From positions 1-39,145 of the forward strand of contig CAZEGC010000005.1 of assembly GCA_964511635.1 (NCBI GenBank): a stretch of 39,145 nucleotides of DNA. The letters run 5' to 3'. A program made the position numbers and the translations under genes. Positions 1 through 8,993 of the stretch are shown piece by piece (position 1 is the stretch's first letter; each line of letters begins with the position of its first letter). Under the pieces are notes generated by a model. That model was not told the DNA's origin and did not search any database. It saw only the letters and a list, made by a program, of their open reading frames with translations. The stretch is from CAZEGC01 sp964511635. GTDB lineage: Bacteria; Patescibacteriota; Saccharimonadia; Saccharimonadales; Saccharimonadaceae.

Positions 1-5
1 TAGCG

Positions 6-11
6 TATAAT
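6..11 (+). promoter_or_regulatory. candidate -10 box of the glycosyltransferase gene
   Basis: TATAAT lies 10 nt before the ATG at 22 and no Shine-Dalgarno is seen, so any transcript would have only a few leader bases. The -35 region would lie outside the window. Confidence 0.45.
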
Positions 12-21
12 CAGTAGTAAT

Positions 22-1128
22 ATGCACATAGCAATTGATGCGCGAATTATTAATTCATCGACTGGGCGGTACGTTGAGAGGCTGCTGCATTACCTGCAGG
101 ATATAGATAAAGTTAATCAATACACTGTGCTGGTCCCGTCAAAAGATCTTGATTACTGGCGCCCTAACGGCGCAAACTTTAATGTACAGGCAGTGGACTT
201 TAAAAACTATTCGTTTAGTGAACAGCTGGGGTTTAAAAAGTTCCTTGACCATTTGTCGCCAGATCTGGTGCATTTTTGCATGCCACAACAACCTGTTATG
301 TACCGCGGCAAAACTGTAACTACATTCCACGACCTTAGCCTGCTTCGAACATGGAACTCTGATAAGAACTGGCTTATATACCACAGTAAGCAGTTCGTAG
401 GGAAGTGGGTATTTAAAAAAGTCGCTCGGACTAGTGACCGCATCATTACGCCCAGTGAATATACTAAAAAATCACTAGTAGATTTTGCTGGATTGTCGCC
501 TGAAAAAGTTACCATCACTTATGAATCAGCTGATGTTTTTATCGATAAACTAGAATCTTATGATCACCCGTTTTCACGCTTTTTACTGTATGTCGGCCAG
601 CAAAGTGACTATAAAAATATCCGCGTCCTGGGTGATGCACACCAAAAACTCCTTTCTACCCACCCTGACCTCGGCCTGATACTGGTTGGCAAAAAAGACA
701 AAGCTGCTCTTAAAAACGAAGCTTACTTTAAATCAAAGAATTATAAAAATATTTTATTTACTGATTTTATTCCTGACTCAAAACGTGACTGGCTATACAC
801 CAAAGCAGCTGCTTATGTGTTCCCGTCACTAATGGAAGGTTTTGGTCTGCCGGGGCTCGAAGCAATGGGTTACGGGGCGCCAGTTGTAAGTAGTAACGCT
901 ACCTGCTTGCCAGAAATATATGGCGACGCGGCCCACTATTTTGATCCGCGAGACACCAGTGACGTAACGCGAGCGATTAACGACGTACTGACTGATGAAA
1001 ACCTTCGGGAAGCGCTTATAAGTAAGGGTAATGAACAGTTAAAAAAATACTCGTGGCAACGGATGGCCGAACAAACACATGCTATCTACATGAACAGCCT
1101 TACCAGCGATGTGGCGGCGGAACGATGA
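22..1128 (+). CDS. GT4-family glycosyltransferase
   Basis: A 368-residue GT-B fold glycosyltransferase, expected to move a sugar from a nucleotide-sugar donor onto a cell-envelope glycan or lipid carrier at the inner face of the membrane. The C-terminal half has the GT4 signature: VGQQSDYKN near residue 190, then PSLMEGFGLPGLEAMGYGAPVV near 270-292 with the E-x7-E donor-binding arrangement, followed by LPEIYGDAAHYFDP. There is no signal peptide or membrane segment. The ATG follows a TATAAT by 10 nt. The 3' end overlaps the convergent membrane-protein gene by 29 bp. The acceptor cannot be told from sequence; wall polysaccharide synthesis is an inference supported by the adjacent GT-C-like gene. 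Confidence 0.88.
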   Translation: MHIAIDARIINSSTGRYVERLLHYLQDIDKVNQYTVLVPSKDLDYWRPNGANFNVQAVDFKNYSFSEQLGFKKFLDHLSPDLVHFCMPQQPVMYRGKTVTTFHDLSLLRTWNSDKNWLIYHSKQFVGKWVFKKVARTSDRIITPSEYTKKSLVDFAGLSPEKVTITYESADVFIDKLESYDHPFSRFLLYVGQQSDYKNIRVLGDAHQKLLSTHPDLGLILVGKKDKAALKNEAYFKSKNYKNILFTDFIPDSKRDWLYTKAAAYVFPSLMEGFGLPGLEAMGYGAPVVSSNATCLPEIYGDAAHYFDPRDTSDVTRAINDVLTDENLREALISKGNEQLKKYSWQRMAEQTHAIYMNSLTSDVAAER

Positions 1129-2653
1129 TGGTTTGTTTTAAGACCTGCTCGGTCCGAGAGTTAATATCTATAATCCGCTGGTTATCCTGCCAGTTCCAAT
1201 CTTTGCCGCTATATAATATGTAGTTCATCGCCCCACCGCCGCCCTGGGTCGACATGATGACAAGTAGGGCAAAAACTAGCAGTTTTAGGGTGCGTTTTTT
1301 AAGTAAGTAACTAACTGCCATGGCGCTAATTGCCATCACTGGAATTAATAACGGTATGAAATACCTACCCTGAGTGGCAACCGCCACGCCGTAGCGCGTA
1401 TAGTCACCGTAATTTGTGAGCCACAGTGCAGTCGCATATAAAATAAAAGTTACCAAAAAAAGGTAGCGCATATTTCGAGCAGGGAGTCGACGCCACAAAA
1501 AGATACTAGATACAATCCCCACTACAAACATCACCCAACCGGTCCAGCGCAAATAAGTATTTCCACCATGCGCTCGCAACTCGCCAAGTGGACGGTGCAG
1601 GGCTACTTCGCCGTCGACGTAGGCGGCAGTTACAAATAAATCGTTAAAAATATGTGGAACCCATCGGTTCTTGGTGTATTCGTATGGACTCCAGGTATCC
1701 CACTGGCCTTCCTGAAAGCGTTTAACCATATTATGATTGCGACGATAAACAGCGTTATCCATACACTGCTCATGTGAATGAACGTGATGGCAGCGTGTAC
1801 GAATCGTTCCGTATGTCACTAAATTGCCAACATGTCGTTCGGCAAATATTCCGACACTTAGGACCGAGACCAGTAGTAGGGGGATAAGGATCTTTTTAGA
1901 TAAACCAGTTGCTTGCTTCCATAAATGGGAGAGTACGTGCCTTTTGTGCTGGATAACTAGCGCCCCTAGCGCGTATAAAGCTGTCGCCATAAACAACGGT
2001 AATCCACTAAATTTAGCTGCGCTAGCTACTGATCCAGCTGTAATTAGGATTAGTAGCCATATAATCTGCCGGTCGTCATTTTTTAGTATCCTAAGCACGC
2101 TATAGAACATTACGGGCAGTAACATAAATATAAAGTTGTCATAGTTTACGTGGGCTGCAACGTAGGCAACTAGTGGCACGGCGGTAAAAAACAGCAAGAC
2201 CACATGTGTTAGGTGTTTTGAAACGCCGCCATAAAGTAGCACTTTCCTGTACAGCCAAATACCAATGCTAACAAATGCGATATTAATAAACCGCATAATT
2301 ATAACTTGGGTTTTTAAGTCATCTGTAAATAGCGCTATCAGCCGGTATGGAAAGCTCATTAGATAGTGAAAAAGGTACGAATGAAACCTAGTCAGGTCAC
2401 CGTACATGGCGGCCTCGGGCGGCTGTGACTGCAGAAACGGTGTAAGGCCGCGCGAATAAATTTCAATTACTCCCATGTGATATTCTTCGTCAAATATCAA
2501 AGGAAAAGTTCCAGAAATTGCAATCCAACCAGCGCTGATAACAAATAAAGCAATTATGGTAATAAAAAACCAATCACTGGCTAGGGCGCGGATGATTGAG
2601 TTGGTTATTTTATTAAACCTCTCCCCCTTTTTTATGTTCTGTTTTTGTTTCAT
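1100..2653 (-). CDS. polytopic membrane protein, probable GT-C glycosyltransferase
   Basis: A 517-residue protein with about ten hydrophobic segments. The first membrane segment (about residues 30-52) is followed by an extracytoplasmic acidic motif, FDEEYHMG, in the place where GT-C fold enzymes (GT39/ArnT-like and DUF2142-like) carry their catalytic or metal-binding acidic pair. A large loop between the middle helices contains several Cys and His residues. The family would use a polyprenyl-phosphate sugar on the outer face of the membrane. The neighbouring GT4 enzyme supports a role in surface glycan assembly. The exact family is uncertain. It is the most upstream-lying gene end of the leftward khpB-yidC block but starts only 12 nt after the khpB stop, so it may be co-transcribed. 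Confidence 0.65.
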   Translation of the reverse strand: MKQKQNIKKGERFNKITNSIIRALASDWFFITIIALFVISAGWIAISGTFPLIFDEEYHMGVIEIYSRGLTPFLQSQPPEAAMYGDLTRFHSYLFHYLMSFPYRLIALFTDDLKTQVIIMRFINIAFVSIGIWLYRKVLLYGGVSKHLTHVVLLFFTAVPLVAYVAAHVNYDNFIFMLLPVMFYSVLRILKNDDRQIIWLLILITAGSVASAAKFSGLPLFMATALYALGALVIQHKRHVLSHLWKQATGLSKKILIPLLLVSVLSVGIFAERHVGNLVTYGTIRTRCHHVHSHEQCMDNAVYRRNHNMVKRFQEGQWDTWSPYEYTKNRWVPHIFNDLFVTAAYVDGEVALHRPLGELRAHGGNTYLRWTGWVMFVVGIVSSIFLWRRLPARNMRYLFLVTFILYATALWLTNYGDYTRYGVAVATQGRYFIPLLIPVMAISAMAVSYLLKKRTLKLLVFALLVIMSTQGGGGAMNYILYSGKDWNWQDNQRIIDINSRTEQVLKQTIIVPPPHRW

Positions 2654-2664
2654 TTGTAAAAATG

Positions 2665-3120
2665 TTATTTTTTTGTTATAACTATCTTTCTGTCTCGACC
2701 TTCGCCTGTGGAGTAGGTTTCAACCTCTTCATACTCCCCTACTAGGTGGTGGACTATCCGGCGATCGGCTGCGTTTAAGTTGCTAGCATGGTCTTCGCCG
2801 GTTTCAATCACCTTTTCAATCCAGCCACGGGCTTTTTCAACTAGTTTTTCGGCTCGTTTCTTCTTGTAGTCGGCAATGTCAACGTTGACCCGGGTTAGTT
2901 CGGCGTTATTATTTCGAAGTGTGGTTGAAACCAGGTACTGGATACTACGAAGTGTTTCGGCGCCGCGCCCGATTAAAATACTACTTGAATCATCCGCTGG
3001 TACAGATAGTTCGATTACATCGTCACTACAGGACGCCTCAACTGTTAGGTTGGATCCAAAAAACGTCAGTAGGTCTTCGAGGTATTTGGTGGCAAATTCG
3101 ATTGATTCTTGCTTGTTCAT
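2665..3120 (-). CDS. khpB: KhpB/Jag-like KH-R3H RNA-binding protein
   Basis: A 151-residue RNA-binding protein. A type II KH-like domain occupies about residues 20-85 with the IGRGAETLRSIQYLVS stretch in place of the GxxG loop region. An R3H domain fills the C-terminal third (residues about 85-150) with AADRRIVHHLVGEYEEVETYSTGEG. The N-terminal Jag_N domain of Firmicutes homologues is absent, giving a short form. A strong AGGAGGT lies 3 nt before the ATG. Directly after yidC, as in many bacteria, where the pair links membrane insertion with RNA-based control of envelope growth and division. Confidence 0.9.
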   Translation of the reverse strand: MNKQESIEFATKYLEDLLTFFGSNLTVEASCSDDVIELSVPADDSSSILIGRGAETLRSIQYLVSTTLRNNNAELTRVNVDIADYKKKRAEKLVEKARGWIEKVIETGEDHASNLNAADRRIVHHLVGEYEEVETYSTGEGRDRKIVITKK

Positions 3121-3138
3121 ACTACCTCCTACTATACG

Positions 3139-4101
3139 CTATTTGCTGCGGCTATCCTTGGCTTTAATACGGGTGATGTTGGCTTCACTGGCTTTATCCG
3201 CTCGCTGCTTGGCTGATGACTTTTTATTGCGACTCGAACCCGCAGGACTATTACTGGATTTTGGCGTAGTTTTTTCACCAGCTATTCCAACCAATTCTTT
3301 TTCATCCTGCTTTAGTAGTACATACTGCTGGCCAACAGCTACCATGTTTGAAACCGCATAATAAAGTACTAATGCGCCTGGGAAGTTAATCATTACAAAG
3401 AACAGGAAGATCGGAAGAACCTTCATCATCTTACGCATAACAACGGCGTTCATTTCAGCCTGATCGGCTTGTTTACCTTCGGCAGCTTCAGCCATAATGT
3501 CACGCAGACGCTTTTGGTTTTCTTCTTTGGGCATAGTTTGACGCGACATAACGTACTGCAGTATGGATGCCGTAATTGCGATTACTAGTAGAGTTACACT
3601 AATACCCTCTGTGCCGATAGCTCGCTGCGTGAGGTCGATCACACCAAACAAGGTCTCTTCGAATTGGTCTGGGTTGGCTAGGATTCTTCGGACTGGCTCA
3701 AGTCCACTCATGAAGCCATAGGTATATTGATCGATTTGCTCACGGGCAGCAAAGATCTGAAGTACCCTAAACAGGCCAATAAATATCGGTAGCTGGATTA
3801 ACAAAATCCCAAGTGATCGGAACGGAGAAACGCCGTGCTTTTTATAAAGCTCAAGCATCTGCATGCTCTCCATCTGTTTATTGCCTTTGTTGCGCTTTTT
3901 TATCTTGGCTAGCTCTGGCTGAAGCTTACGCATCGCCTTGGTTTGGTGAAGCTGTTTTTTAGTTAGTGGCCAAAGTGCAAATCGTACGAGAATAGTAAAT
4001 AGTATTAAGCTGATTCCGAAATCACCACCTGGAATTAAACTATATAGTCCAATTAGCAGGTTAAAAATCGGCTGCACTATCAAGACGTCAAAAATACCCA
4101 A
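3139..4101 (-). CDS. yidC: YidC/Oxa1-family membrane protein insertase
   Basis: A 320-residue membrane insertase of the short, Gram-positive-like type without the large periplasmic domain. An amphipathic start is followed by a first membrane segment near residues 10-25, then LFTILVRFALWPLTKKQ, whose Arg lies in the position of the conserved positive residue in the hydrophilic groove. A long basic cytoplasmic hairpin (about residues 47-90) and further segments near 95-112, 165-185 and 235-275 follow. The tail is highly basic and Ser/Lys-rich, as in homologues that bind ribosomes. No lipobox is visible. It sits between rnpA and khpB in the classic origin-proximal order. An AGGAGC sequence lies upstream of the start. 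Confidence 0.93.
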   Translation of the reverse strand: MGIFDVLIVQPIFNLLIGLYSLIPGGDFGISLILFTILVRFALWPLTKKQLHQTKAMRKLQPELAKIKKRNKGNKQMESMQMLELYKKHGVSPFRSLGILLIQLPIFIGLFRVLQIFAAREQIDQYTYGFMSGLEPVRRILANPDQFEETLFGVIDLTQRAIGTEGISVTLLVIAITASILQYVMSRQTMPKEENQKRLRDIMAEAAEGKQADQAEMNAVVMRKMMKVLPIFLFFVMINFPGALVLYYAVSNMVAVGQQYVLLKQDEKELVGIAGEKTTPKSSNSPAGSSRNKKSSAKQRADKASEANITRIKAKDSRSK

Positions 4102-4158
4102 AACTTTTTGCTCCTAAAGTAAAAAATGGTTAATCTTTAATAGTATACCAGCTTTTTA

Positions 4159-4509
4159 TTAGTCGTCATAGAGGTGGGCTTGACGAAACAGGTCAACTAT
4201 AACTTGTTTTAGGTCTTCGTGCGGTAGAGCCCTGACCTCGCTTGAAAATACCATCAATACAATATCGTGCGGTTGTTTTATGCGTGGCAGTTCATGTCTA
4301 ACTATTTCATATATTCGACGGCGGATTCGATTACGCCCAACGGCAGTTTTTAGAACTTTTTTACTAATCACCACTGCAACCCGACTAGTGTTCCGGCGTT
4401 TGTTTTGAGTGTATTTTAAGGTAACTAAACGCGAACGGATAGCAGTGCCGTTTTTATAAACGTAGCGTAAACTACCATGACCATGAAAACGATGAGAAAA
4501 AGGAATCAT
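4159..4509 (-). CDS. rnpA: ribonuclease P protein component
   Basis: A 116-residue basic protein that partners the RNase P RNA in 5' maturation of tRNA precursors. The family signature GRNRIRRRIYEIVRHE lies at about residues 58-73. The preceding strand VAVVISKKVLKTAV matches the central cleft region. Length is usual for the family. The start lies 11 nt after a TATACT on the minus strand with no Shine-Dalgarno, so it may have its own, nearly leaderless, promoter in addition to read-through from rpmH past the hairpin in between. Confidence 0.93.
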   Translation of the reverse strand: MIPFSHRFHGHGSLRYVYKNGTAIRSRLVTLKYTQNKRRNTSRVAVVISKKVLKTAVGRNRIRRRIYEIVRHELPRIKQPHDIVLMVFSSEVRALPHEDLKQVIVDLFRQAHLYDD

Positions 4510-4532
4510 ATTATTAATATAGTATACCCTAC

Positions 4533-4563
4533 AAAAAACCCACCCGTTTTATAGGTGGGTTTT
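4533..4563 (-). terminator. terminator or attenuator between rpmH and rnpA
   Basis: Arms AAAACCCACC (4535-4544) and GGTGGGTTTT (4554-4563) pair over 10 bp around a 9-nt loop. Read leftward, the stem ends in a run of six T after rpmH. It therefore separates ribosomal-protein transcription from rnpA. Confidence 0.75.
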
Positions 4564-4594
4564 AAGATTAAATAAGTAGTCTAAAATGGTTAAT

Positions 4595-4732
4595 TTAGAC
4601 AGTTAGCTTGGCGCGGCCTTTAATGCGGCGGCGCTTTATAACAGCGCGACCAGCTTTGGTAGCTACCCGAGCGCGAAAACCGTGCGTACGGGCGCGGTGA
4701 CGCTTGTGTGGTTGGTGTGTTCGCTTTGGCAT
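4595..4732 (-). CDS. rpmH: 50S ribosomal protein L34
   Basis: A 45-residue, very basic protein that is a structural component of the large ribosomal subunit. The reading frame starts MPKRTHQPHKRHRARTHGFR and ends RRRIKGRAKLTV. It matches the L34 pattern of KRT-QP, R-HGFRAR and a Lys/Arg-rich end. Most Bacteria have rpmH immediately before rnpA next to oriC, as here. The gene is oriented away from dnaA across the origin. Confidence 0.95.
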   Translation of the reverse strand: MPKRTHQPHKRHRARTHGFRARVATKAGRAVIKRRRIKGRAKLTV

Positions 4733-5019
4733 ATCCTGTATATACTACTAGTTTTCCCCTGTTTAATCAAGCCCTGCGCCCTTGAATTTATTTGTTTCCA
4801 GTTGTCTACTATATTAATCTATCCACAAAATCACAGTACTTATCCACACATTAACAGAGGTAGTCGTTGTTTGTGGATAAGTCACACCCCTATCTGCGAC
4901 CTTAGGCTGTGGTAAAAAAAATAATTGTGGAAAACTACCGGCTCGCTTATAGTTGTATGTAACCACGATAAAACTATTTTTATTAGTCCAAGTGAAAAGA
5001 CAGGGGGTTACTAGTAAAC
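4733..5019. other. oriC: probable chromosomal replication origin (oriC)
   Basis: The intergenic region between rpmH and dnaA, transcribed divergently, holds two perfect DnaA boxes, TTATCCACA at 4840-4848 and its reverse complement TGTGGATAA at 4872-4880, and a one-mismatch box CTATCCACA at 4819-4827. TTGTGGAAAA near 4925 is a weaker candidate. An A/T-rich stretch around 4910-4930 could serve as the unwinding element. Placement next to dnaA and rpmH is the standard bacterial arrangement. Confidence 0.85.
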
Positions 5020-6399
5020 ATGCAAAACACACTATGGCAGAGCGTGCTTGGTGAAATTGAACTTACCGTTCCGCATGCTACTTATATGACTTGGTTTAAA
5101 AACACTGAACTTGTCGAACATAGTGATACTAGCGTAACTATTGGTGTACCTAATATATTTGCCAAGCGACAATTTGAAGTAAAATTCAATGATCAGGTGA
5201 AGTCTATCTTAGAAAAAAACGGTGTCTCGCCTAAAGAAATCACCTATACCGTGCTGTCTAGCGGTAAAAAAACTACTATTAATCGCGAAGTGACCCATTC
5301 GCGCCGGCAAAAAATTGACGATATATTGCCTCGTTCAAATGGACCTGGGGTTAAAAATTCACTCACGTCGTCCTCAATTTCGGCCAGTGGTTTAAATGAA
5401 AAATACAGTTTTGATAACTTTATTGTTGGATCTAGTAATGATCTGGCCTACACTGCCTGTCAGGCAGTTGCATCTAACCCTGGTGTTAAATATAACCCGC
5501 TATTTCTATATGGTGGTGTCGGTCTAGGTAAAACCCACTTGATGCAGGCGGTTGGTAACGAAATTGCAAAGAAACAGCCTGATGCACGTGTGCTTTATGT
5601 TAGTTCAGAAACTTTCGTGCAAGAGTTTTTAGACAGTATTCGTTTTAAGAAAAAGGGTTTTTCTGATAAGTATCGCAACGTTGATGTTTTACTAGTTGAT
5701 GACATGCAATTTATTGCAGGTAAGGAAAAAACACAGGAAGAATTTTTTCATACCTTTAATATCCTACATCAAAATAATAAGCAGATTATTATCGGCAGCG
5801 ACAAGCCACCTAAAAGCATCCCTACCCTAACTGAACGACTTCGCAGTCGATTTGAATGGGGTATGAGTATTGACGTGCAAATGCCGGACTTTGAAACCCG
5901 CTGCGCTATCCTAGAAGCCAAAGCATCGATGTCCGGAGTAGAACTAGCGCGCGACACGGTTGAATACCTCGCAAACAACATTAAAACAAATATCCGTGAA
6001 CTTGAAGGTGCACTCAACCAACTACTAGCGTACGCTGAAATGCGTGGCATCACACCAGATATCACCACAGCCGAAGGTTTAATTGGCCAAGTACGCCACA
6101 CTCGCCCGCAACATATTACCTCAAGGCAAATCATCAACCACACTGCAAAACACTTTAAACTAGAGGTCAGCGAAATTTGTAGTGCTCGGCGGGATAAGCA
6201 TATTGTTGTGCCGCGCCAAATTGCTATGTACCTACTACGTAGTGAACTGCACCTGAGTTTTCCTAAAATTGCATCTGAACTAGGCCGCAAGGATCATACT
6301 ACTGCTATACACTCGGTTGAAAAAATCGAAAAAGCTATAAAGCTAGACTTTCTAATCCGCGAACAAGTAGCCAGTATACGAGAAAAGTTGTATGCCTAG
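5020..6399 (+). CDS. dnaA: chromosomal replication initiator protein DnaA
   Basis: A 459-residue initiator ATPase that binds DnaA boxes, melts the origin and helps load the helicase. Domain I is at residues 1-80. A low-complexity linker follows to about 125. The AAA+ domain has Walker A GGVGLGKT at about 165-172, Walker B VLLVDDMQF at about 223-231 and sensor/arginine-finger region TERLRSRFEWG. Domain IV carries the DnaA signature near the C-terminus, with ARRDKHIVVPRQIAMYL and GRKDHTTAIHSV. A GGGGG-containing purine stretch precedes the ATG. DnaA boxes lie both upstream and downstream, allowing autoregulation. Confidence 0.98.
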   Translation: MQNTLWQSVLGEIELTVPHATYMTWFKNTELVEHSDTSVTIGVPNIFAKRQFEVKFNDQVKSILEKNGVSPKEITYTVLSSGKKTTINREVTHSRRQKIDDILPRSNGPGVKNSLTSSSISASGLNEKYSFDNFIVGSSNDLAYTACQAVASNPGVKYNPLFLYGGVGLGKTHLMQAVGNEIAKKQPDARVLYVSSETFVQEFLDSIRFKKKGFSDKYRNVDVLLVDDMQFIAGKEKTQEEFFHTFNILHQNNKQIIIGSDKPPKSIPTLTERLRSRFEWGMSIDVQMPDFETRCAILEAKASMSGVELARDTVEYLANNIKTNIRELEGALNQLLAYAEMRGITPDITTAEGLIGQVRHTRPQHITSRQIINHTAKHFKLEVSEICSARRDKHIVVPRQIAMYLLRSELHLSFPKIASELGRKDHTTAIHSVEKIEKAIKLDFLIREQVASIREKLYA

Positions 6400-6665
6400 A
6401 GTATGTGGAAAATCTGTGCACCAGCTATGGATTAATCGTAGGATAAGCTGTGCCGACTCGTCCACAACACACCCAAAAAAGCCACGCGGCCTACATGCAG
6501 GCTGGGTAAAAGACTGGGTTATTCGCAATACCTTGCACGCTAACTCCACACCCTTATCCACATACAAATATCCGATTTCACATCTAAAGATTAGGTGTTT
6601 TACCCACTATCCACATAGCCTACTACTAACACTACCAAAGGAAAAAAATTAGAAAGGTAACAATA
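6400..6665. promoter_or_regulatory. second DnaA-box cluster, dnaA-dnaN intergenic
   Basis: A perfect TTATCCACA lies at 6554-6562 and a one-mismatch CTATCCACA at 6607-6615. TGTGGAAAA at 6404-6412 is weaker. Reading frames in this stretch look incidental. It may form the second half of a bipartite origin or regulate dnaN. An AGAAAGG Shine-Dalgarno for dnaN is at its right end. Confidence 0.6.
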
Positions 6666-7921
6666 ATGGAACTAAGTGTAACCCAGGAAAATCTCTCAAA
6701 AGCACTGACTACTGTCGGACGTGTTGCTAGTACAAGAACACAGTTACCTATTTTAAAAAACATCCTACTTAGAACTGATGGTAATAGACTACTAATTGCA
6801 GCCACCAACCTTGAGATAGCTGCAACTATATACATAGGAGCAAAAATCACTAAACCAGGTGCAATCACAATTCCAGCTAAACTAGTCAGTGAATTTGTAG
6901 CTAGTTTACCTAAAGGTACGGTTGATCTAAAGGTTGATGGTAACCACTTAAGTATCGCATCTGGTAGGTATAGTTCTAAGATTAATGGTGTTGAGGCGGA
7001 TGATTTCCCGGAACTTCCGACAATCGANNNNNNNNNNNNNNNNNNNNNNNNNNNNNNNNNNNNNNNNNNNNNNNNNNNNNNNNNNNNNNNNNNNNNNNNN
7101 NNNNNNNNNNNNNNNNNNNNNNNNNNNGTTCTAAGATTAATGGTGTTGAGGCGGATGATTTCCCGGAACTTCCGACAATCGACGAAAACTCATCAATTAG
7201 GTACGCCATAAATGGTAGTGACTTCAAACAGGCCGTAAGTCAAACTGTAATTACTAGTAGTAGCGATAGCACCCGTCCGGTTTTAACTGGGGTTTACTGG
7301 CATTCGCACGAGGGTTATTTATACCTAGCTGCGACTGATGGTTACCGCCTAGCAGAACGTCGTTTGGTTGAAACAACCAGTGACGTAGCAGCGATTGTGC
7401 CGACCACTACATTACAGGAGGTGTTAAGGGTAACTAGTGATGATATTGATGAAGTGGAACTACTATTCGATGAAACCCAGGTACGATTTAGGATTGGTGA
7501 TACAGAAATTACTAGTCGTCTGATTGATGGCAACTTTCCTGATTATCGTCAAATAATCCCTGGTGATTCTGAAGTATCGGCTACTATTGATAAGTCAGAA
7601 TTTATTAGAGTCACAAAAATTGCTGGTTTGTTCGCACGTGAGGCTGGCGGTAGCGTCACTGTGACTCTTAGCGATGAATCGGATTCGGTATCAGTTCACT
7701 CTATTGCGTCAGAACTTGGTGAAAATACGTCCGAAGCTGGAGCTAAAGTATCTGGTGATGGTCAGATTACACTTAATTCGCGTTATTTAGGAGAGGCTCT
7801 AGGCGTGACACCGGGCGATGACGTTGTGTTTAGGTTTAGTGGCAAGTTGTCTCCGTGTGTTCTAACCGAAGACAGTGACGATATCGACTACCGGCACGTC
7901 ATTATGCCGCTAAAAAGCTAA
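6666..7921 (+). CDS. dnaN: DNA polymerase III beta sliding clamp (interrupted by assembly gap)
   Basis: The sliding clamp that tethers the replicative polymerase. The N-terminal part (LSVTQENLSKALTTVGRV) and the C-terminal part ending YRHVIMPLKS are both typical. A 100-N run at 7028-7127 sits inside it, and the 55 bases before the run (6973-7027) are identical to the 55 bases after it (7128-7182). Joining 7027 directly to 7183 keeps the frame (codon GAC spans the join) and gives 366 residues, the usual clamp length. The gene is therefore almost certainly intact and the break is artificial. Start ATG has AGAAAGG upstream. It lies between dnaA and recF. Confidence 0.95.
7028..7127. other. dnaN: assembly gap flanked by a 55-bp artefactual duplication
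   Basis: One hundred N, a default scaffold-gap length. Both flanks carry the same 55 bases (6973-7027 and 7128-7182), as happens when two contigs that share a k-mer overlap are scaffolded without merging. Confidence 0.93.
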
Positions 7922-7940
7922 GTTTTAGGTAGTTGTCAAA

Positions 7941-8993
7941 GTGCCAAAAGTCACTAAATTAACAGTTCATAATATTCGAATTCATGATTCGTTTAATTTA
8001 GAATTTGCCAATGATACTACAGTACTGATAGGTGCTAACGGTGCTGGTAAAACCTCTTTGATCGAGGCGCTTTATCTAGCTATGCAGGGTTCATCTTTTA
8101 AGGGTAGTGATCAGGATATGTTGAAAAATAACTCCCCCTGGTGGCGAATTGAAGTATGGTTTGATGATGAAACTCACCGAACCGTGACATTCGATCCGAA
8201 TAAAGCTACCGGTAAAAAGCAGTTTACGATCGATACAAAGAAAAATTATCGACTACTGCCAAGGTATCGTTATCCAGTTGTGCTGTTTGAACCAGATGAC
8301 TTGCAGCTTCTGAGTGGCTCCCCTGCTCGTCGTCGGCGTTTTATAGACCATTTTATTGCCCAAGTTGATAGTCGATATCGCACAGTACTTACAAAATACG
8401 ACAGAGCCCTAAAGCAGCGAAACACTCTACTTAAAAAATCAACCACAACAACCGATGAACTATTTATATGGGATATGTCTCTAAGTGAGTTTGGAGCTTA
8501 TATAGTAGAGCAGCGAGTTAAATTTATAGAGGAACTCAATAAGAACTTAAGCGATAGATATAGTAATATTGCAGGATCAAATGTACCGATATCGGTTCAC
8601 TATTCACACACATTAATAGATAATATGCAGCAAAAGCTTCTTAGCGAGCTTCACGTAGCGCATAAAAAGGATATATTTGTTGGCTATACGACGATAGGGC
8701 CACATCGACATGATATGGTGTTTAGGTATGGCGATTCGCCCGCTCTATCGGTTGCTTCGCGTGGAGAGGTGCGAACAATCCTACTGGCTCTAAAGCTTAT
8801 TGAAGCCGATATTATTACGACACTTTCAGGGTTGCAGCCACTTGTACTGCTTGATGATGTGTTTAGTGAACTAGATGAGAATCGTCAGCGCGACCTAATA
8901 GAGAGCCTGAAAAATCACCAAATTATAATCACAAGTGCCCTGCCTTTTAGTGATTCGCGCAACGATTATATTACTCTTGAGTTGTCTGATTAA
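7941..8993 (+). CDS. recF: DNA replication and repair protein RecF
   Basis: A 350-residue SMC-like ATPase that helps load RecA at single-strand gaps. Walker A GANGAGKT is at residues 31-38. The YRYPVVLFEPDDLQLLSGSPARRRRFID block is typical of RecF. Near the C-terminus come the ABC signature region SRGEVRTILLALKLIEADI and Walker B PLVLLDDVFSELD. The signature reads SRGE rather than the commoner SQGQ. The start is GTG at 7941, 19 nt after the dnaN stop, with only a weak ribosome-binding sequence. The last 23 bp overlap the convergent last gene of the T4SS operon. Confidence 0.94.
   Translation: MPKVTKLTVHNIRIHDSFNLEFANDTTVLIGANGAGKTSLIEALYLAMQGSSFKGSDQDMLKNNSPWWRIEVWFDDETHRTVTFDPNKATGKKQFTIDTKKNYRLLPRYRYPVVLFEPDDLQLLSGSPARRRRFIDHFIAQVDSRYRTVLTKYDRALKQRNTLLKKSTTTTDELFIWDMSLSEFGAYIVEQRVKFIEELNKNLSDRYSNIAGSNVPISVHYSHTLIDNMQQKLLSELHVAHKKDIFVGYTTIGPHRHDMVFRYGDSPALSVASRGEVRTILLALKLIEADIITTLSGLQPLVLLDDVFSELDENRQRDLIESLKNHQIIITSALPFSDSRNDYITLELSD

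Noticed and set aside
4682..5032. Frames on both strands within the origin
   Set aside because: They overlap rpmH or dnaA and are made of origin sequence.
6392..6652. 86-residue frame after dnaA
   Set aside because: It overlaps the dnaA stop, contains DnaA boxes and has no ribosome-binding site or protein-like pattern.
6973..7182. A true 55-bp direct repeat in dnaN
   Set aside because: The exact copies bracket 100 N and removal restores a normal clamp, so it is a scaffold artefact.
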